NCBI GenBank assembly: GCA_003153555.1
Contig: PLZS01000101.1
Coordinates: 1-64,000 of the forward strand
Source: Candidatus Melainabacteria bacterium
GTDB taxonomy: Bacteria; Cyanobacteriota; Vampirovibrionia; Obscuribacterales; Obscuribacteraceae
Length of the DNA: 64,000 nucleotides
Direction: 5' to 3'
Of the stretch, positions 15,824 through 25,158 are shown piece after piece (the first letter of the stretch is position 1; each line of letters begins with the position of its first letter). A program made the position numbers and the translations under genes. A model generated the notes under the pieces. It was not told the DNA's origin. It ran no database searches and was given only the letters and a program-made list of their open reading frames with translations.

Positions 15824-17518
15824 ATGAATACAAACAACAAAGGCACTCAACCAATACTATCAAGCGACGAACTAGCTGCAGTGGCCGCTCATGAGTTAGA
15901 AAAACAATCGAAATACAAACAGCGCATATTTGTCTGTATGGGCACTGCATGTCAGTCGGTGCAGAGCGCCGCGGTTTTGGATGCGCTTCACGCCGAAGTC
16001 AAGTCCCGAACAATAGAAGATCATTGCCTAGTCTCTGCCGGAGGGTGCCAGGGCAACTGTGCAAGCGCACCACTGGTCTCGGTTCCTAATCAAGATATTC
16101 TCTACCAGGAAGCCAAGCCGGCTGACGCTAAAGATATTGTTGACTCTCTGAATGGCAATCCAGTGGCTCGCATTCTATGCGACAACAAGACTCACTTTTT
16201 TACCAAACAACAACGTGTCGTGACGAATCACCGCGGTTTACTAAATCCAGAAAGCATCGAAGATTACATTGCGGCAGGTGGTTACAGCACTTTGCTAAAT
16301 ACACTTTCTGAGTCATCCCCAGATGCAGTCATAAAACAGGTGACTAAAAGTGGGTTGCGTGGACGCGGTGGGGCAGGCTATCCAACCGGTCTAAAATGGA
16401 GCACTGTAGCAAAAGCACCTGCCGATCAAAAATATGTCATCTGCAATGCCGATGAGGGCGATCCCGGTGCGTTTATGAACCGCAGCGTTTTGGAAGATTA
16501 CCCTTTTCGAGTGCTAGAAGGCATGACCATTGCCGCCTACGCTGTCGGTGCAACTCAAGGCTTTGTCTATGTGCGTGCGGAATATCCGTTGGCAGTAAAG
16601 CGAGTGGAAGCTGCTATCCGGAGTTCCGAAAAACTCGGACTATTAGGCGATAAGATTGGCTCTACCTCATTTTCATTTCGCATAGAAATTAGACTCGGAG
16701 CCGGTGCTTTTGTCTGTGGCGAGGAAACGGCACTGATCTCGTCCATAGAAGGAGGCAAAGGTTTGCCATGCCCGCGTCCACCCTATCCAGCCGAATCCGG
16801 ATTGTGGGGCAAGCCGACTCTGATCAATAACGTTGAGACCTATACAAACATTGTGCCGATCATGACCAATGGTGCCGATTGGTATGCGGCAATCGGCACA
16901 GCTCGTAGCAAAGGTACAAAAACATTTGCCCTGAGCGGCAGGATCAAAAACACTGGATTAGTCGAGGTGCCTCTGGGAACATCGTTACGAGAAATGATCT
17001 TTGATATCGGGGGCGGTGTGCCAGAGGGGCATGAATTCAAAGCGGTTCAGACTGGTGGACCGGCTGGCGGTTGCATACCGGCAGAGCATCTTGATGCCAG
17101 TATAGATTATGAATCATTGATGGAACTCGGTTCGTTCATGGGTTCAGGCGGCATGATTGTTATGGACGATAGCTCTTGCATGGTAGACGTAGCCAAATTC
17201 TTTATGCAGTTTTGTATGGCCGAGTCCTGCGGCAAGTGCATTCCCTGCCGCGTGGGCACAGCTCACATGCACGACATGCTTGATCGGATCACCAAAGGCG
17301 AGGGAACGATGGAAGAGCTGGCACAATTAGAATCCCTTTGCGACGTGGTCAAGTTTACGAGTCTTTGCGGTCTCGGTCAGGGAGCACCAAATCCGGTGCT
17401 TAGCACTTTGCGCTTTTTCAAATCGGAATATCTAGCGCACATCGTTGGACATGTATGTCCCGCTGGTGTCTGCGGTCCAATCGGTCAAGACATCAGGAGG
17501 CCAACATGCGCGTTGTAA
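15824..17518 (+). CDS. hoxF: Bidirectional hydrogenase diaphorase subunit HoxF
   Basis: A 564-residue NuoF-like subunit that binds NAD(H), FMN, a [2Fe-2S] and a [4Fe-4S] cluster. The N-terminal thioredoxin-like domain has CMGTACQSVQS and SAGGCQGNCASAP; LRGRGGAGYPTGLKW is the FMN/NAD region; GAGAFVCGEETALISSIEG continues it; ESCGKCIPCRVGT plus the distal Cys in KFTSLCGLGQ hold the [4Fe-4S] cluster. The C-terminus runs on to VCPAGVCGPIGQDIRRP. It follows hoxE by 22 nt and overlaps hoxU by 13 nt. It oxidises or reduces NAD(P)H for the hydrogenase dimer. Confidence 0.95.
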   Translation: MNTNNKGTQPILSSDELAAVAAHELEKQSKYKQRIFVCMGTACQSVQSAAVLDALHAEVKSRTIEDHCLVSAGGCQGNCASAPLVSVPNQDILYQEAKPADAKDIVDSLNGNPVARILCDNKTHFFTKQQRVVTNHRGLLNPESIEDYIAAGGYSTLLNTLSESSPDAVIKQVTKSGLRGRGGAGYPTGLKWSTVAKAPADQKYVICNADEGDPGAFMNRSVLEDYPFRVLEGMTIAAYAVGATQGFVYVRAEYPLAVKRVEAAIRSSEKLGLLGDKIGSTSFSFRIEIRLGAGAFVCGEETALISSIEGGKGLPCPRPPYPAESGLWGKPTLINNVETYTNIVPIMTNGADWYAAIGTARSKGTKTFALSGRIKNTGLVEVPLGTSLREMIFDIGGGVPEGHEFKAVQTGGPAGGCIPAEHLDASIDYESLMELGSFMGSGGMIVMDDSSCMVDVAKFFMQFCMAESCGKCIPCRVGTAHMHDMLDRITKGEGTMEELAQLESLCDVVKFTSLCGLGQGAPNPVLSTLRFFKSEYLAHIVGHVCPAGVCGPIGQDIRRPTCAL

Positions 17519-18213
17519 CTCTTACAGTTAACGGACAAGAAATAAGCGGCGGAGATGACGAAAACATTTTGCACGTAGCTCGTGACCACGGCATAGAAAT
17601 CCCCACTTTATGTCAGCTTGACGGGATCTCCGAATGGGGCGGTTGCCGTCTTTGCTTAGTGGAAGTAGAAGGCAATCCCAAGCTCTTACCATCTTGTGTT
17701 ACCAACGTCAGTGAAGGCATGGTTGTAAACACGGACTCACCACGTCTAGCTGGTTATCGCAAAACAATAATAGAGATGCTGTTCACAGAGGGCAATCATG
17801 TCTGTTCAGTCTGTGTATCAAACAACAATTGCGAATTGCAGGATGTTTCACAAGAGCTAAAGATTGACCATATTTCCTTGCCTTACCGCTATCCGCACAA
17901 AGAAGTGGACGCATCACACGAACGTTTCGTTTTTGATCCGAATCGTTGCATCCTTTGTACGCGCTGCATCAGAGTTTGCGACGAGGTAGAAGGTGCGCAT
18001 ACGTGGGACATTGCCGGTCGAGGAATTAAATCTCAATTGATATCTGATTTAAACCAGCCCTGGGGCGAGTCGCCCACGTGCACAAGCTGCGGTAAGTGTG
18101 TGCAAGTCTGCCCAACAGGCGCACTTTATGAAAAGGGCATGGCCACTGGTGAAATGGTAAAAGATCCCAAGTTCCTTGTATATCTGGCAGAAATGAAAGA
18201 AGACAAATCATGA
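17506..18213 (+). CDS. hoxU: Bidirectional hydrogenase diaphorase subunit HoxU
   Basis: Start set to ATG 17506 (CAGGAGG 6 nt upstream; begins MRVVTLTVNGQEI), giving 235 residues. It is the NuoG-N-terminal-like electron-transfer subunit: a [2Fe-2S] ferredoxin domain (CQLDGISEWGGCRLCLVEVEG, then CVTNV), the HVCSVCVSNNNCELQ cluster motif, then two [4Fe-4S] motifs CILCTRCIRVCDEV and CTSCGKCVQVCPTGAL. It links HoxF to HoxY. Its stop overlaps the hoxY start by 4 nt (ATGA), so the subunits are probably made in equal amounts. Confidence 0.94.
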   Translation: MRVVTLTVNGQEISGGDDENILHVARDHGIEIPTLCQLDGISEWGGCRLCLVEVEGNPKLLPSCVTNVSEGMVVNTDSPRLAGYRKTIIEMLFTEGNHVCSVCVSNNNCELQDVSQELKIDHISLPYRYPHKEVDASHERFVFDPNRCILCTRCIRVCDEVEGAHTWDIAGRGIKSQLISDLNQPWGESPTCTSCGKCVQVCPTGALYEKGMATGEMVKDPKFLVYLAEMKEDKS

Positions 18214-18746
18214 GCCCCATAAGTAAACCGCTACCTAAACTGGCAACTGTGTGGCTCGATGGATGCTCAGGCTGTCACATGTCTTTACTGGACATGGATC
18301 ATCGACTTCTCACCTTGCTCGAGCAAGCAGACTTGGTCTACAGCCCGCTTGTCGATCAAAAGAATTTCCCAGAAGACGTGGATATCACTCTTGTAGAAGG
18401 AGCAGTCAGTAGTGAGGATGATCTGGCGAAAATATTGAAAGTGCGCGCCCAGACAAAAATACTTGTCTCGCTTGGTGATTGCGCTGTTACTGCAAACGTA
18501 CCGTCGCTTCGCAATCCGATCGGGGTAAAAGCTATTTTGGATCGCGTCAGTGCCGGAGCGGTAACAAAACAACCAGATACGGTGCCGATACTATATCCTC
18601 AGGCCAGACCTGTGCACACAGTCGTAAAAGTAGATCTTTTTGTACCGGGCTGCCCACCCTCGGCCGACACTATATACACAGTAATTACCGAGCTTTTGGC
18701 TGGACGGCAGCCGGATTTATCAACTCTGACTCGATTCGGACTTTGA
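18210..18746 (+). CDS. hoxY: Bidirectional hydrogenase small subunit HoxY
   Basis: A 178-residue NiFe-hydrogenase small subunit of the short, cytoplasmic 3d type, without a Tat signal. The proximal [4Fe-4S] cysteines are LDGCSGCHMSLLDMD, SLGDCAVTANVPSLRNP and FVPGCPPSADTIYTVITELL, all four present. The start overlaps hoxU by ATGA. It passes electrons between HoxH and the diaphorase. The short length and single cluster agree with HoxY of cyanobacteria. Confidence 0.95.
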   Translation: MSPISKPLPKLATVWLDGCSGCHMSLLDMDHRLLTLLEQADLVYSPLVDQKNFPEDVDITLVEGAVSSEDDLAKILKVRAQTKILVSLGDCAVTANVPSLRNPIGVKAILDRVSAGAVTKQPDTVPILYPQARPVHTVVKVDLFVPGCPPSADTIYTVITELLAGRQPDLSTLTRFGL

Positions 18747-18776
18747 TATTTCGACGCTCACTATCAGGAAATGCGC

Positions 18777-20189
18777 ATGAGCAAGATAATCACAATTGAT
18801 CCAGTGACCAGAATTGAAGGTCACTCCAAAATAACCATTCATCTTGATGACAATGGGGAAGTTGCCGAGGCGATCTTTCACGTTACACAATTACGCGGGT
18901 TTGAAAAATTCGCAGAAGGTAGACCGTTTCATGAGATGCCTTCATTAATGGCAAGAATTTGCGGCATATGTCCAGTCAGCCATTTAGTGGCTTCATCAAA
19001 GGCGTGCGACATGCTCATGTCAGTGCGCATTCCGCCAACAGCCGTAAAACTCAGACGCATCATCAATCTAGCGCAGATTGCTCAGTCTCACGCTCTGAGC
19101 TTCTTCTATCTTTCATCGCCGGACTTACTTCTGGGAATGGATTCGAATCCTGCAAAACGAAATATCGTCGGCGTGGCCAAGGAAAATCCTGAGCTGGCAC
19201 GCAACGGCATACATCTGCGTGCTCTTGGACAGGAGATTATCGAGCTCTTGGGTGGCAAAAAGATACATCCTGGCTGGGTAGTAGCAGGTGGTATCAGCCA
19301 TGCACTATCTGCAGAGCACCGGAATCACATTTTAGGCAAGCTGCCAGAGGCTATCAAAATAGCTGAGTCCACTCTTTTGTGGTTCACAAAACAACTGGAA
19401 AAATTTAGCGAAGAGATATCAGTTTTTGCTAACTTCCCGGGATTATTTATGAGCCTAGTGGGAGATCAAGGAGAACTTGAAACTTATGATGGACACTTGC
19501 GCTTAGCCGACGAGCAAGGCAACGCGATCGTAGAGAGATTGCCACCGGCAGAATACAAATCTATTATTGATGAAGCACAAAACCCTCATAGCTATCTCAA
19601 ATCGCCTTATTACAAACCTCTGGGTTACCCAGCCGGCATGTACCGAGTCGGACCGCTGGCGCGCTTACATTTGGCAAAGAGTTGCGGTACGCCAAAGGCA
19701 GATCAGGCATTTGCCTCATTCCAAAAACTGGATCATAAGAGCGCCTTTCATTATCATCTGGCAAGATTAATCGAAATCCTTTATGCCTTTGAAATGATTG
19801 AGAAACTGCTGCACTCAGATGACATATTGGATTCTCACGTCCGCGCCTTTGCCGAAGCCAATGCTCATGAAGGTTTCGGTGTGTCCGAGGCGCCGCGCGG
19901 CACGCTCATGCACCATTACAAAATTGACGACAACGGTCTTATAACATATGCAGATTTGATCATTGCCACAGGTCACAATAACTTAGCGATGAATAAGGGC
20001 ATCACCCAAGCCGCCAAACACTATATCAAGTCCGACAAATTGACAGACGGTATTTTAAACCGCATTGAGGCGGTGATTCGCACATTCGATCCGTGTTTGA
20101 GCTGTTCGACCCATGCGATCGGACAGATGCCGCTGGATATTCAGCTACTCAGCTCAGAGGGCACAATCATAGACCGAGTCAAGCGCTGA
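18777..20189 (+). CDS. hoxH: Bidirectional hydrogenase large subunit HoxH
   Basis: A 470-residue large subunit carrying the NiFe active site. The first cysteine pair is ARICGICPVSHLVASSKACD and the second FDPCLSCSTHAIGQMPLDIQ, both intact. The residues after STHA form the C-terminal extension (about 23 aa) normally cut off by HoxW. I use ATG 18777; ATG 18771 two codons earlier is equally possible. The gene lies 30 nt after hoxY and 20 nt before hoxW. The complex reversibly couples H2 to NAD(P)H in the cytoplasm. Confidence 0.95.
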   Translation: MSKIITIDPVTRIEGHSKITIHLDDNGEVAEAIFHVTQLRGFEKFAEGRPFHEMPSLMARICGICPVSHLVASSKACDMLMSVRIPPTAVKLRRIINLAQIAQSHALSFFYLSSPDLLLGMDSNPAKRNIVGVAKENPELARNGIHLRALGQEIIELLGGKKIHPGWVVAGGISHALSAEHRNHILGKLPEAIKIAESTLLWFTKQLEKFSEEISVFANFPGLFMSLVGDQGELETYDGHLRLADEQGNAIVERLPPAEYKSIIDEAQNPHSYLKSPYYKPLGYPAGMYRVGPLARLHLAKSCGTPKADQAFASFQKLDHKSAFHYHLARLIEILYAFEMIEKLLHSDDILDSHVRAFAEANAHEGFGVSEAPRGTLMHHYKIDDNGLITYADLIIATGHNNLAMNKGITQAAKHYIKSDKLTDGILNRIEAVIRTFDPCLSCSTHAIGQMPLDIQLLSSEGTIIDRVKR

Positions 20190-20208
20190 CAAGCAGAGGG
20201 TTGGTGCC

Positions 20209-20676
20209 ATGGCATGGCTAGTCATAGGCTTTGGAAGCGATGTATGTGGCGACGACCGTTTTGGTCTGGTGGTGGCACAGGCGGTGGCAAAGGAAAACCT
20301 GTCAGTCGACATCCTGACTCACAGAATTCTCGGTCCGGAACTGATCGCAAACATTTGTCGCGCTGATGGTGTGATCTTCGTCGATGCCAGTGCATCATTA
20401 GAAGCGGGAGCGCTAGAGTGCATCAACCTTCAAGACGCCAGCTTGGCAAGCTCTAGAGAAAGCAAGCAAAGCAGTTCGGCAATCGCCGTCAGCCATCATT
20501 GCGATCCCCTAACTCTAATGCAATTAGCTGAGACCCTGTACGACAAGCGGCCGCCCGCCTGGCTGTATGTTGTGGGAGGTTCCGATTTCAGTTTTTCTGA
20601 GAACATGAGCGCAGCGGTAGAAGCGCGAGTGGCCGAAGTGGCAGAGAAAATAATTGGTCAGATCGACGTTTCTTGA
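20209..20676 (+). CDS. hoxW: Hydrogenase maturation protease HoxW
   Basis: A 155-residue endopeptidase of the HycI/HyaD family. The nickel-binding positions are intact: GFGSDVCGDDRFGLVVA near the N-terminus, VIFVDASASLEAG, and SHHCDPLTLMQLAETLYD with the histidine. It follows hoxH directly, and is therefore predicted to remove the HoxH C-terminal extension after nickel insertion. Its intact first acidic ligand contrasts with the GDGG of the paralog at 14085. Confidence 0.9.
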   Translation: MAWLVIGFGSDVCGDDRFGLVVAQAVAKENLSVDILTHRILGPELIANICRADGVIFVDASASLEAGALECINLQDASLASSRESKQSSSAIAVSHHCDPLTLMQLAETLYDKRPPAWLYVVGGSDFSFSENMSAAVEARVAEVAEKIIGQIDVS

Positions 20677-20821
20677 AACCGATAAGACAGCAGCGTGTAA
20701 AATGTGCTAACGGTTCGGTCAGAAGCGCGTTCGTCCTTTCGATTGATTATTCGGGTAAGGTTTTGGTGTGTAATGCCAATACAACAAAGTGAACTTCGTC
20801 CAAATTTGAAAGGAAGAGCTG

Positions 20822-22144
20822 GTGACTCAGACGATCATGCCTAGGACTAGCTGGCAACAAGACTATGCGAGAAAAGTCGTCAGTGCTGAAAAGGCTGTAC
20901 TAGCCATCAAATCTGGTGACACCGTTTACATACAATCTCACGCCGCTGCCCCAGAACCTATAATCGACGCGATGGTGAACAGGTCTGATCAGTTAAAAGA
21001 CGTGAGTCTTATGCATATTATGACTCTCGGTAAGGCTGCGTATGCCCGAGAGGAATTCGCAAAATCATTCAAGCTGCACGCACTTTTCATTGGCTCAAAT
21101 ACTAGACATGCAGTTAACGATGGAAGAGCCGACTATATTCCCATTTTTCTCAGCGAAATTCCCAAACTATTTACCAGCAATCACGTGCCTTTAGATGTGT
21201 GCTTGATTCAGGTCTCCCCGCCCGACGCACATGGCTTCTGTAGTTATGGCGTATCCGTCGACTGCACAATAGCCGCACGCAAAGCGGCACGCATCGTAAT
21301 CGCCGAAGTCAACAAGCAGATGCCTCGTACGCTCGGTCGCTCTTTTGTGCATGTCAGCAGGCTCGATTATATTGTTGAAACGGACAGACCATTGCAAGAA
21401 TTAGCTCCGGCTGTACCAACAAGCATCGATGAGGCAATTGGCAGAAACGTATCATCTCTGGTAGAGGACGAGGCTACGATACAGCTAGGCATTGGTGCGA
21501 TTCCAAATGCAGTGCTGCAGTATTTAACCGACAAACGAGATTTGGGCGTTCACAGCGAGATGTTGTCGGACGGAATAGTCGACTTAATTGAACTTGGCGT
21601 CGTCACCAATGATGCCAAAACAATCCTGCCTGGCAAAATCGCGGTGACATTTGTATTGGGTACAAAGAGACTTTATGACTTCGTCGATAACAATCCGCTG
21701 GTCGAATTTCAAACAGTCGACTTCATCAACGATCCATTCATAATTTCCCAAAATCATAAGATGACCGCAATAAATTCAGCCCTCGAAATAGACTTGTCTG
21801 GACAGGTCTGTGCGGACTCGATTGGCAATTATCTGTACAGCGGTGTTGGCGGGCAAGTGGACTTTATCAGAGGTGCATCACGGGCCAAAGAAGGCAAGGC
21901 GATCATCGCTCTACCTTCAACAGCGAAAAACGGGGCCATCTCTAGAATCGTCGCCACCCTCGGCCCGGGCAGCGGTGTAGTAACAACGCGAGCCGATGTG
22001 CATTATATCGTCACTGAATACGGTATAGCACAACTGTTTGGAAAAACTCTGGCGCAAAGAATGCGCGCACTAATCGACATAGCTCATCCCGACTTTCGAG
22101 AATCTTTGGAAAAGCAATATTTCAAAAATCACCCGAAAGAATGA
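20822..22144 (+). CDS. Acetyl-CoA hydrolase/CoA-transferase family protein
   Basis: A 440-residue class I CoA-transferase of the 4-hydroxybutyrate/acetate CoA-transferase group. The catalytic glutamate lies in LGVHSEMLSDGIVDL, and the glycine-rich CoA site in GVGGQVDFIRGASRAKEGKAIIALPST; LGPGSGVVTTRADVHYIVTEYGIAQLFGKT is the conserved C-terminal motif. Start is a GTG with AAGGAAGAG upstream. The enzyme moves CoA between acetyl-CoA and another acid or releases acetate. Its place 150 bp after hoxW fits a fermentative role in which Hox disposes of reductant and this enzyme of acetyl groups. Exact substrates cannot be read from sequence. Confidence 0.88.
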   Translation: MTQTIMPRTSWQQDYARKVVSAEKAVLAIKSGDTVYIQSHAAAPEPIIDAMVNRSDQLKDVSLMHIMTLGKAAYAREEFAKSFKLHALFIGSNTRHAVNDGRADYIPIFLSEIPKLFTSNHVPLDVCLIQVSPPDAHGFCSYGVSVDCTIAARKAARIVIAEVNKQMPRTLGRSFVHVSRLDYIVETDRPLQELAPAVPTSIDEAIGRNVSSLVEDEATIQLGIGAIPNAVLQYLTDKRDLGVHSEMLSDGIVDLIELGVVTNDAKTILPGKIAVTFVLGTKRLYDFVDNNPLVEFQTVDFINDPFIISQNHKMTAINSALEIDLSGQVCADSIGNYLYSGVGGQVDFIRGASRAKEGKAIIALPSTAKNGAISRIVATLGPGSGVVTTRADVHYIVTEYGIAQLFGKTLAQRMRALIDIAHPDFRESLEKQYFKNHPKE

Positions 22145-22302
22145 TTAAGTAGCCATGCTCAAGTGATCAATTCGGGCGCCGAGCCTCAACATCAAAAAAT
22201 TGCAGTCTAAGTGAGAAATCAGCCTTTCGGTCGATATCTAAAACTTGCTGAAAAAGCACAATGCGATCATTGAGTCCAAAGTAACAGTAGGGTCATAGAA
22301 TC

Positions 22303-22641
22303 ATGCGACTACTCAAATCAATTTTGCTGCTTTTCGATCCAGCACAACAATGGAAATATCTCTTCTTTGCGCTCTTTCTAGTCGGGCTAGAGTTAGTTTA
22401 TACAGGTTACGATCTCGTTTTCACATCGCGAGGAATTGCGGAATATATTGTTTGTCTGATAGTTATTCCAGTTGGCTTACTTCTCACAGCGATCGGTGCT
22501 ATTGCCATGTGCGACCTCATCGGCATCCACATAAATAAGGCATCGATAAATGAACAGGCGACGATTGCACCAGGGGCAGTGCCAGAAAGAGGGACTTTAC
22601 TTCAGAACCGCGAAACGGAAAAACTCTCGCCTCAAATTTAG
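22303..22641 (+). CDS. Small two-helix membrane protein
   Basis: A 112-residue protein with two clear membrane helices, YLFFALFLVGLELVYTGYDLVF and YIVCLIVIPVGLLLTAIGAIAMCDLI, and a hydrophilic C-terminal tail. The family is not recognised. Its stop overlaps the end of the convergently read response regulator by 4 nt, so both genes share a tight 3' junction. Confidence 0.55.
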   Translation: MRLLKSILLLFDPAQQWKYLFFALFLVGLELVYTGYDLVFTSRGIAEYIVCLIVIPVGLLLTAIGAIAMCDLIGIHINKASINEQATIAPGAVPERGTLLQNRETEKLSPQI

Positions 22642-23411
22642 ACGAGTCCACGCCGCATGGCATGAACAGCAGCCTGAGTACGATCGTCAACGGCAAGTTT
22701 ATTCAATATATTTCGCACATGGGTCTTTGCGGTGGCCAAAGAGATAATCAGCTTATCAGCGATTTCCTGATTAGACAGTCCCTCTACGATTAGCTTTAAA
22801 ACTTCGAGTTCCCGTGGCGAAAGCGGCTCAGGAAGAGGTCTTCCCAAGAATGCGGACATCTCCTTTGCACTGTCAGATGCAGGCGACAAGACGGGCTCTA
22901 AGGCTTGTGCAAGTGCTGGACGAGGGGCAGATTGCTCGTTTGATGGCGCGGGCGTAGACTCCTGCGTGTAGTGTTTCAACACCCGGCTGGCGATCGAGGC
23001 GTCTAACCACGCATCGCCCGCATTAACAGACCTGATCGCAGTGTAGAGGCGGTCCGGTGCTACATCCTTAAGGCAGTATCCTGAGGCACCCGCCGAAAGG
23101 GAAGCTAGTATGTCGCGATCATTATCATGTTGAGTAAGCATAATGATTTTGATGGACGGATCTCTTTCAATAATCTTTCTTGCAGCTTGAATGCCATCCA
23201 TAACTGGCATGCCGACGTCCATCAGTATGACATCCGGCTTGAACTGCTCAGCCTGGCTAACAGCTTCTTCACCATTAGCAGCTTCGCCAACTACAGAGAT
23301 GTCAGTTGTTCTTTTGAGCGCCGTTCTTAACCCAATCCGCGTCAAAGCGTGGTCTTCTACGAGCAAGACTTTGATAGTACGAGGTGTTTCGTCGGTAGGT
23401 TGTTCAAACAT
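22638..23411 (-). CDS. NarL/FixJ-type response regulator
   Basis: A 257-residue regulator: receiver domain at about 12-130 with DVILMDVGMPVMDGI holding the phospho-acceptor Asp, the Thr switch in IIMLTQHD and Lys in YCLKDVAPD, then a Pro/Ala-rich linker with unusual length, and a LuxR-type helix-turn-helix (LSPRELEVLKLIVEGLSNQEIADKLIISLATAKTHVRNILNKL). It is read divergently from the globin-coupled histidine kinase at 23545 across 133 bp, so the two are very probably partners. By gene content of the surroundings it is a candidate regulator of the USP and hydrogenase genes, but no binding site has been shown. Confidence 0.92.
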   Translation of the reverse strand: MFEQPTDETPRTIKVLLVEDHALTRIGLRTALKRTTDISVVGEAANGEEAVSQAEQFKPDVILMDVGMPVMDGIQAARKIIERDPSIKIIMLTQHDNDRDILASLSAGASGYCLKDVAPDRLYTAIRSVNAGDAWLDASIASRVLKHYTQESTPAPSNEQSAPRPALAQALEPVLSPASDSAKEMSAFLGRPLPEPLSPRELEVLKLIVEGLSNQEIADKLIISLATAKTHVRNILNKLAVDDRTQAAVHAMRRGLV

Positions 23412-23544
23412 GATTAGCCATGAGCGCAGGACAATTTATTATATATTAGAGTCGTAAGGAAGCGATGCTGACCGGTGGACTTGGCAAGCAGACATTTGGC
23501 CAGGAAGACCCATCTCTGCACAAAAGCAAAAGTGAGTTGCATGA

Positions 23545-25158
23545 ATGAGTGTTTCTAACGACGAAGACTTAGTTGCCCTTAGTCTAAATGATAGAGAAAT
23601 TGAACTTCGTAAACAATGGCTACAGTTGGGCGAAGAGGAAGAAAAAATCATCAGGGAGCAACTGGATCCAGTGATCAGCGATCACGTGGACGATCTGATG
23701 GATGAAATGTACCGCCATTTTTTGAAATTTGAAGATACTCGGTCATTTTTTCCAAACGAACACGTGTTGAACCATGCCAAAGCAGCCCAAAACCAGTACT
23801 TCCGAAGACTGACCAAAGGTGACTACGATGCCGACTATGTGTCCGATCGATTGCATATTGGCACAACTCATCACCGAATTGAACTGGATCCAAAATGGTA
23901 CCTAGGTGCCTACAACCACGCTCTTGTTTTTTTGTTTCCGACTATTGTTAAGCAATATGGCGCTGATTCACAAGGGTTGTCGCAAGCACTGTCAGCATTC
24001 TCGAAAGTCATTTTTTTTGATATGACACTAGCTATCGAGAGATACATAAGTGCAAAAGAAGCATCTATTCGTAAACATCGCGATGCCATAAGCGACCTTG
24101 AAACAGAAAGACGAGTCACTAAAAGCATTTTAGAAAGTGCGCCGATCGGCATAGTCAGCTTGAATAACGATTTCAATTGCGTGGAATGCAATGAAGAATT
24201 TATTGAAATCTTGCCGTCGGCAATTAGAACTGAAGTGATTGGAACATCACTCTTCGAAATTATACCGGGCTTGAATCGTGCGCTCTTCGAAGAAGTGATC
24301 AAGTCAGGACAACCTTGTCGGAGGATCGCAGATGCTGTGCCACTGTCTGGACAAGACACCACTTACTGGGATTGGGCAATTTGGCCGGTCAAAGATGATG
24401 CAAGCAAAATTACAAGCCTGGTTGCCATGTTTGCAAATGTTACGGACAGAGTACTACTTCAGCAACAACGAGAAGACTTTGTCGCCACACTAACACACGA
24501 TTTGAAAACACCTGTGCTAGCGACTAACAGAGCCATCCAGTTTCTTTTAGATGGTGACTTTGGAGATGTGTCGAGCGCACAAAAAGAGATCCTTGAAACG
24601 GTATTGCAAAGCAACACGTCACTTTACAGCCTTGTTCAAACGCTCTTAGACGTCTATCGTTTCGACAGTGGCGTCAAAGAGTTAAAAATTACGAGATGCA
24701 ATTTAGCCGCCATGATTATGCAAATGGTGACCGAAATTATGCCGCTAGCTCAGGAAAAAGGGGTTGCCCTAACTGCGACGGTACCCGGAGATGCTGACGA
24801 TGTGTCATGCGACGAGGCCGAAATCAGAAGAGTGCTGCAAAACTTCATTGACAATTCACTTAAGTTTACGCCGACTGGTGGTTCGATAACGGTCAACATG
24901 AATCAAAGTGACAAGGAAACTGTGATCAGTGTCGCTGACACAGGTAAAGGAATACCAGATGAGAACCTGCCAAAATTGTTTCAACGCTTCTGGCAGGCTG
25001 GTTCCACAGGCAGATATTACGCAAGCACAGGACTCGGTCTCTATTTATCCCGACGAATCATCGAAGCGCATGGTGGCAAAATTTGGTGCGAAAGCAGTGT
25101 CGGTCGCGGTAGTACGTTTCACTTTTCGATAAAATCCTTCAATGAGGATGCCTGCTAA
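23545..25158 (+). CDS. Globin-coupled sensor histidine kinase
   Basis: A 537-residue soluble kinase. Residues about 15-180 are a protoglobin-type sensor: FPNEHVLNHAKAAQNQYFRRL and DRLHIGTTHHRIELDPKWYLGAYNHAL, where the His of IGxxHxxIxL is the expected proximal heme ligand. A PAS-like domain follows (about 195-310, SAPIGIVSLNNDFNCVECNEEF), then the HisKA box VATLTHDLKTPVLA and an intact HATPase (LQNFIDNSLKFTP, VADTGKGIP, STGLGLYLSRRII). It should sense O2 (or NO/CO) through heme and phosphorylate the divergent NarL-type regulator. Globin-coupled kinases are less common than globin-coupled chemoreceptors or cyclases. Confidence 0.9.
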   Translation: MSVSNDEDLVALSLNDREIELRKQWLQLGEEEEKIIREQLDPVISDHVDDLMDEMYRHFLKFEDTRSFFPNEHVLNHAKAAQNQYFRRLTKGDYDADYVSDRLHIGTTHHRIELDPKWYLGAYNHALVFLFPTIVKQYGADSQGLSQALSAFSKVIFFDMTLAIERYISAKEASIRKHRDAISDLETERRVTKSILESAPIGIVSLNNDFNCVECNEEFIEILPSAIRTEVIGTSLFEIIPGLNRALFEEVIKSGQPCRRIADAVPLSGQDTTYWDWAIWPVKDDASKITSLVAMFANVTDRVLLQQQREDFVATLTHDLKTPVLATNRAIQFLLDGDFGDVSSAQKEILETVLQSNTSLYSLVQTLLDVYRFDSGVKELKITRCNLAAMIMQMVTEIMPLAQEKGVALTATVPGDADDVSCDEAEIRRVLQNFIDNSLKFTPTGGSITVNMNQSDKETVISVADTGKGIPDENLPKLFQRFWQAGSTGRYYASTGLGLYLSRRIIEAHGGKIWCESSVGRGSTFHFSIKSFNEDAC

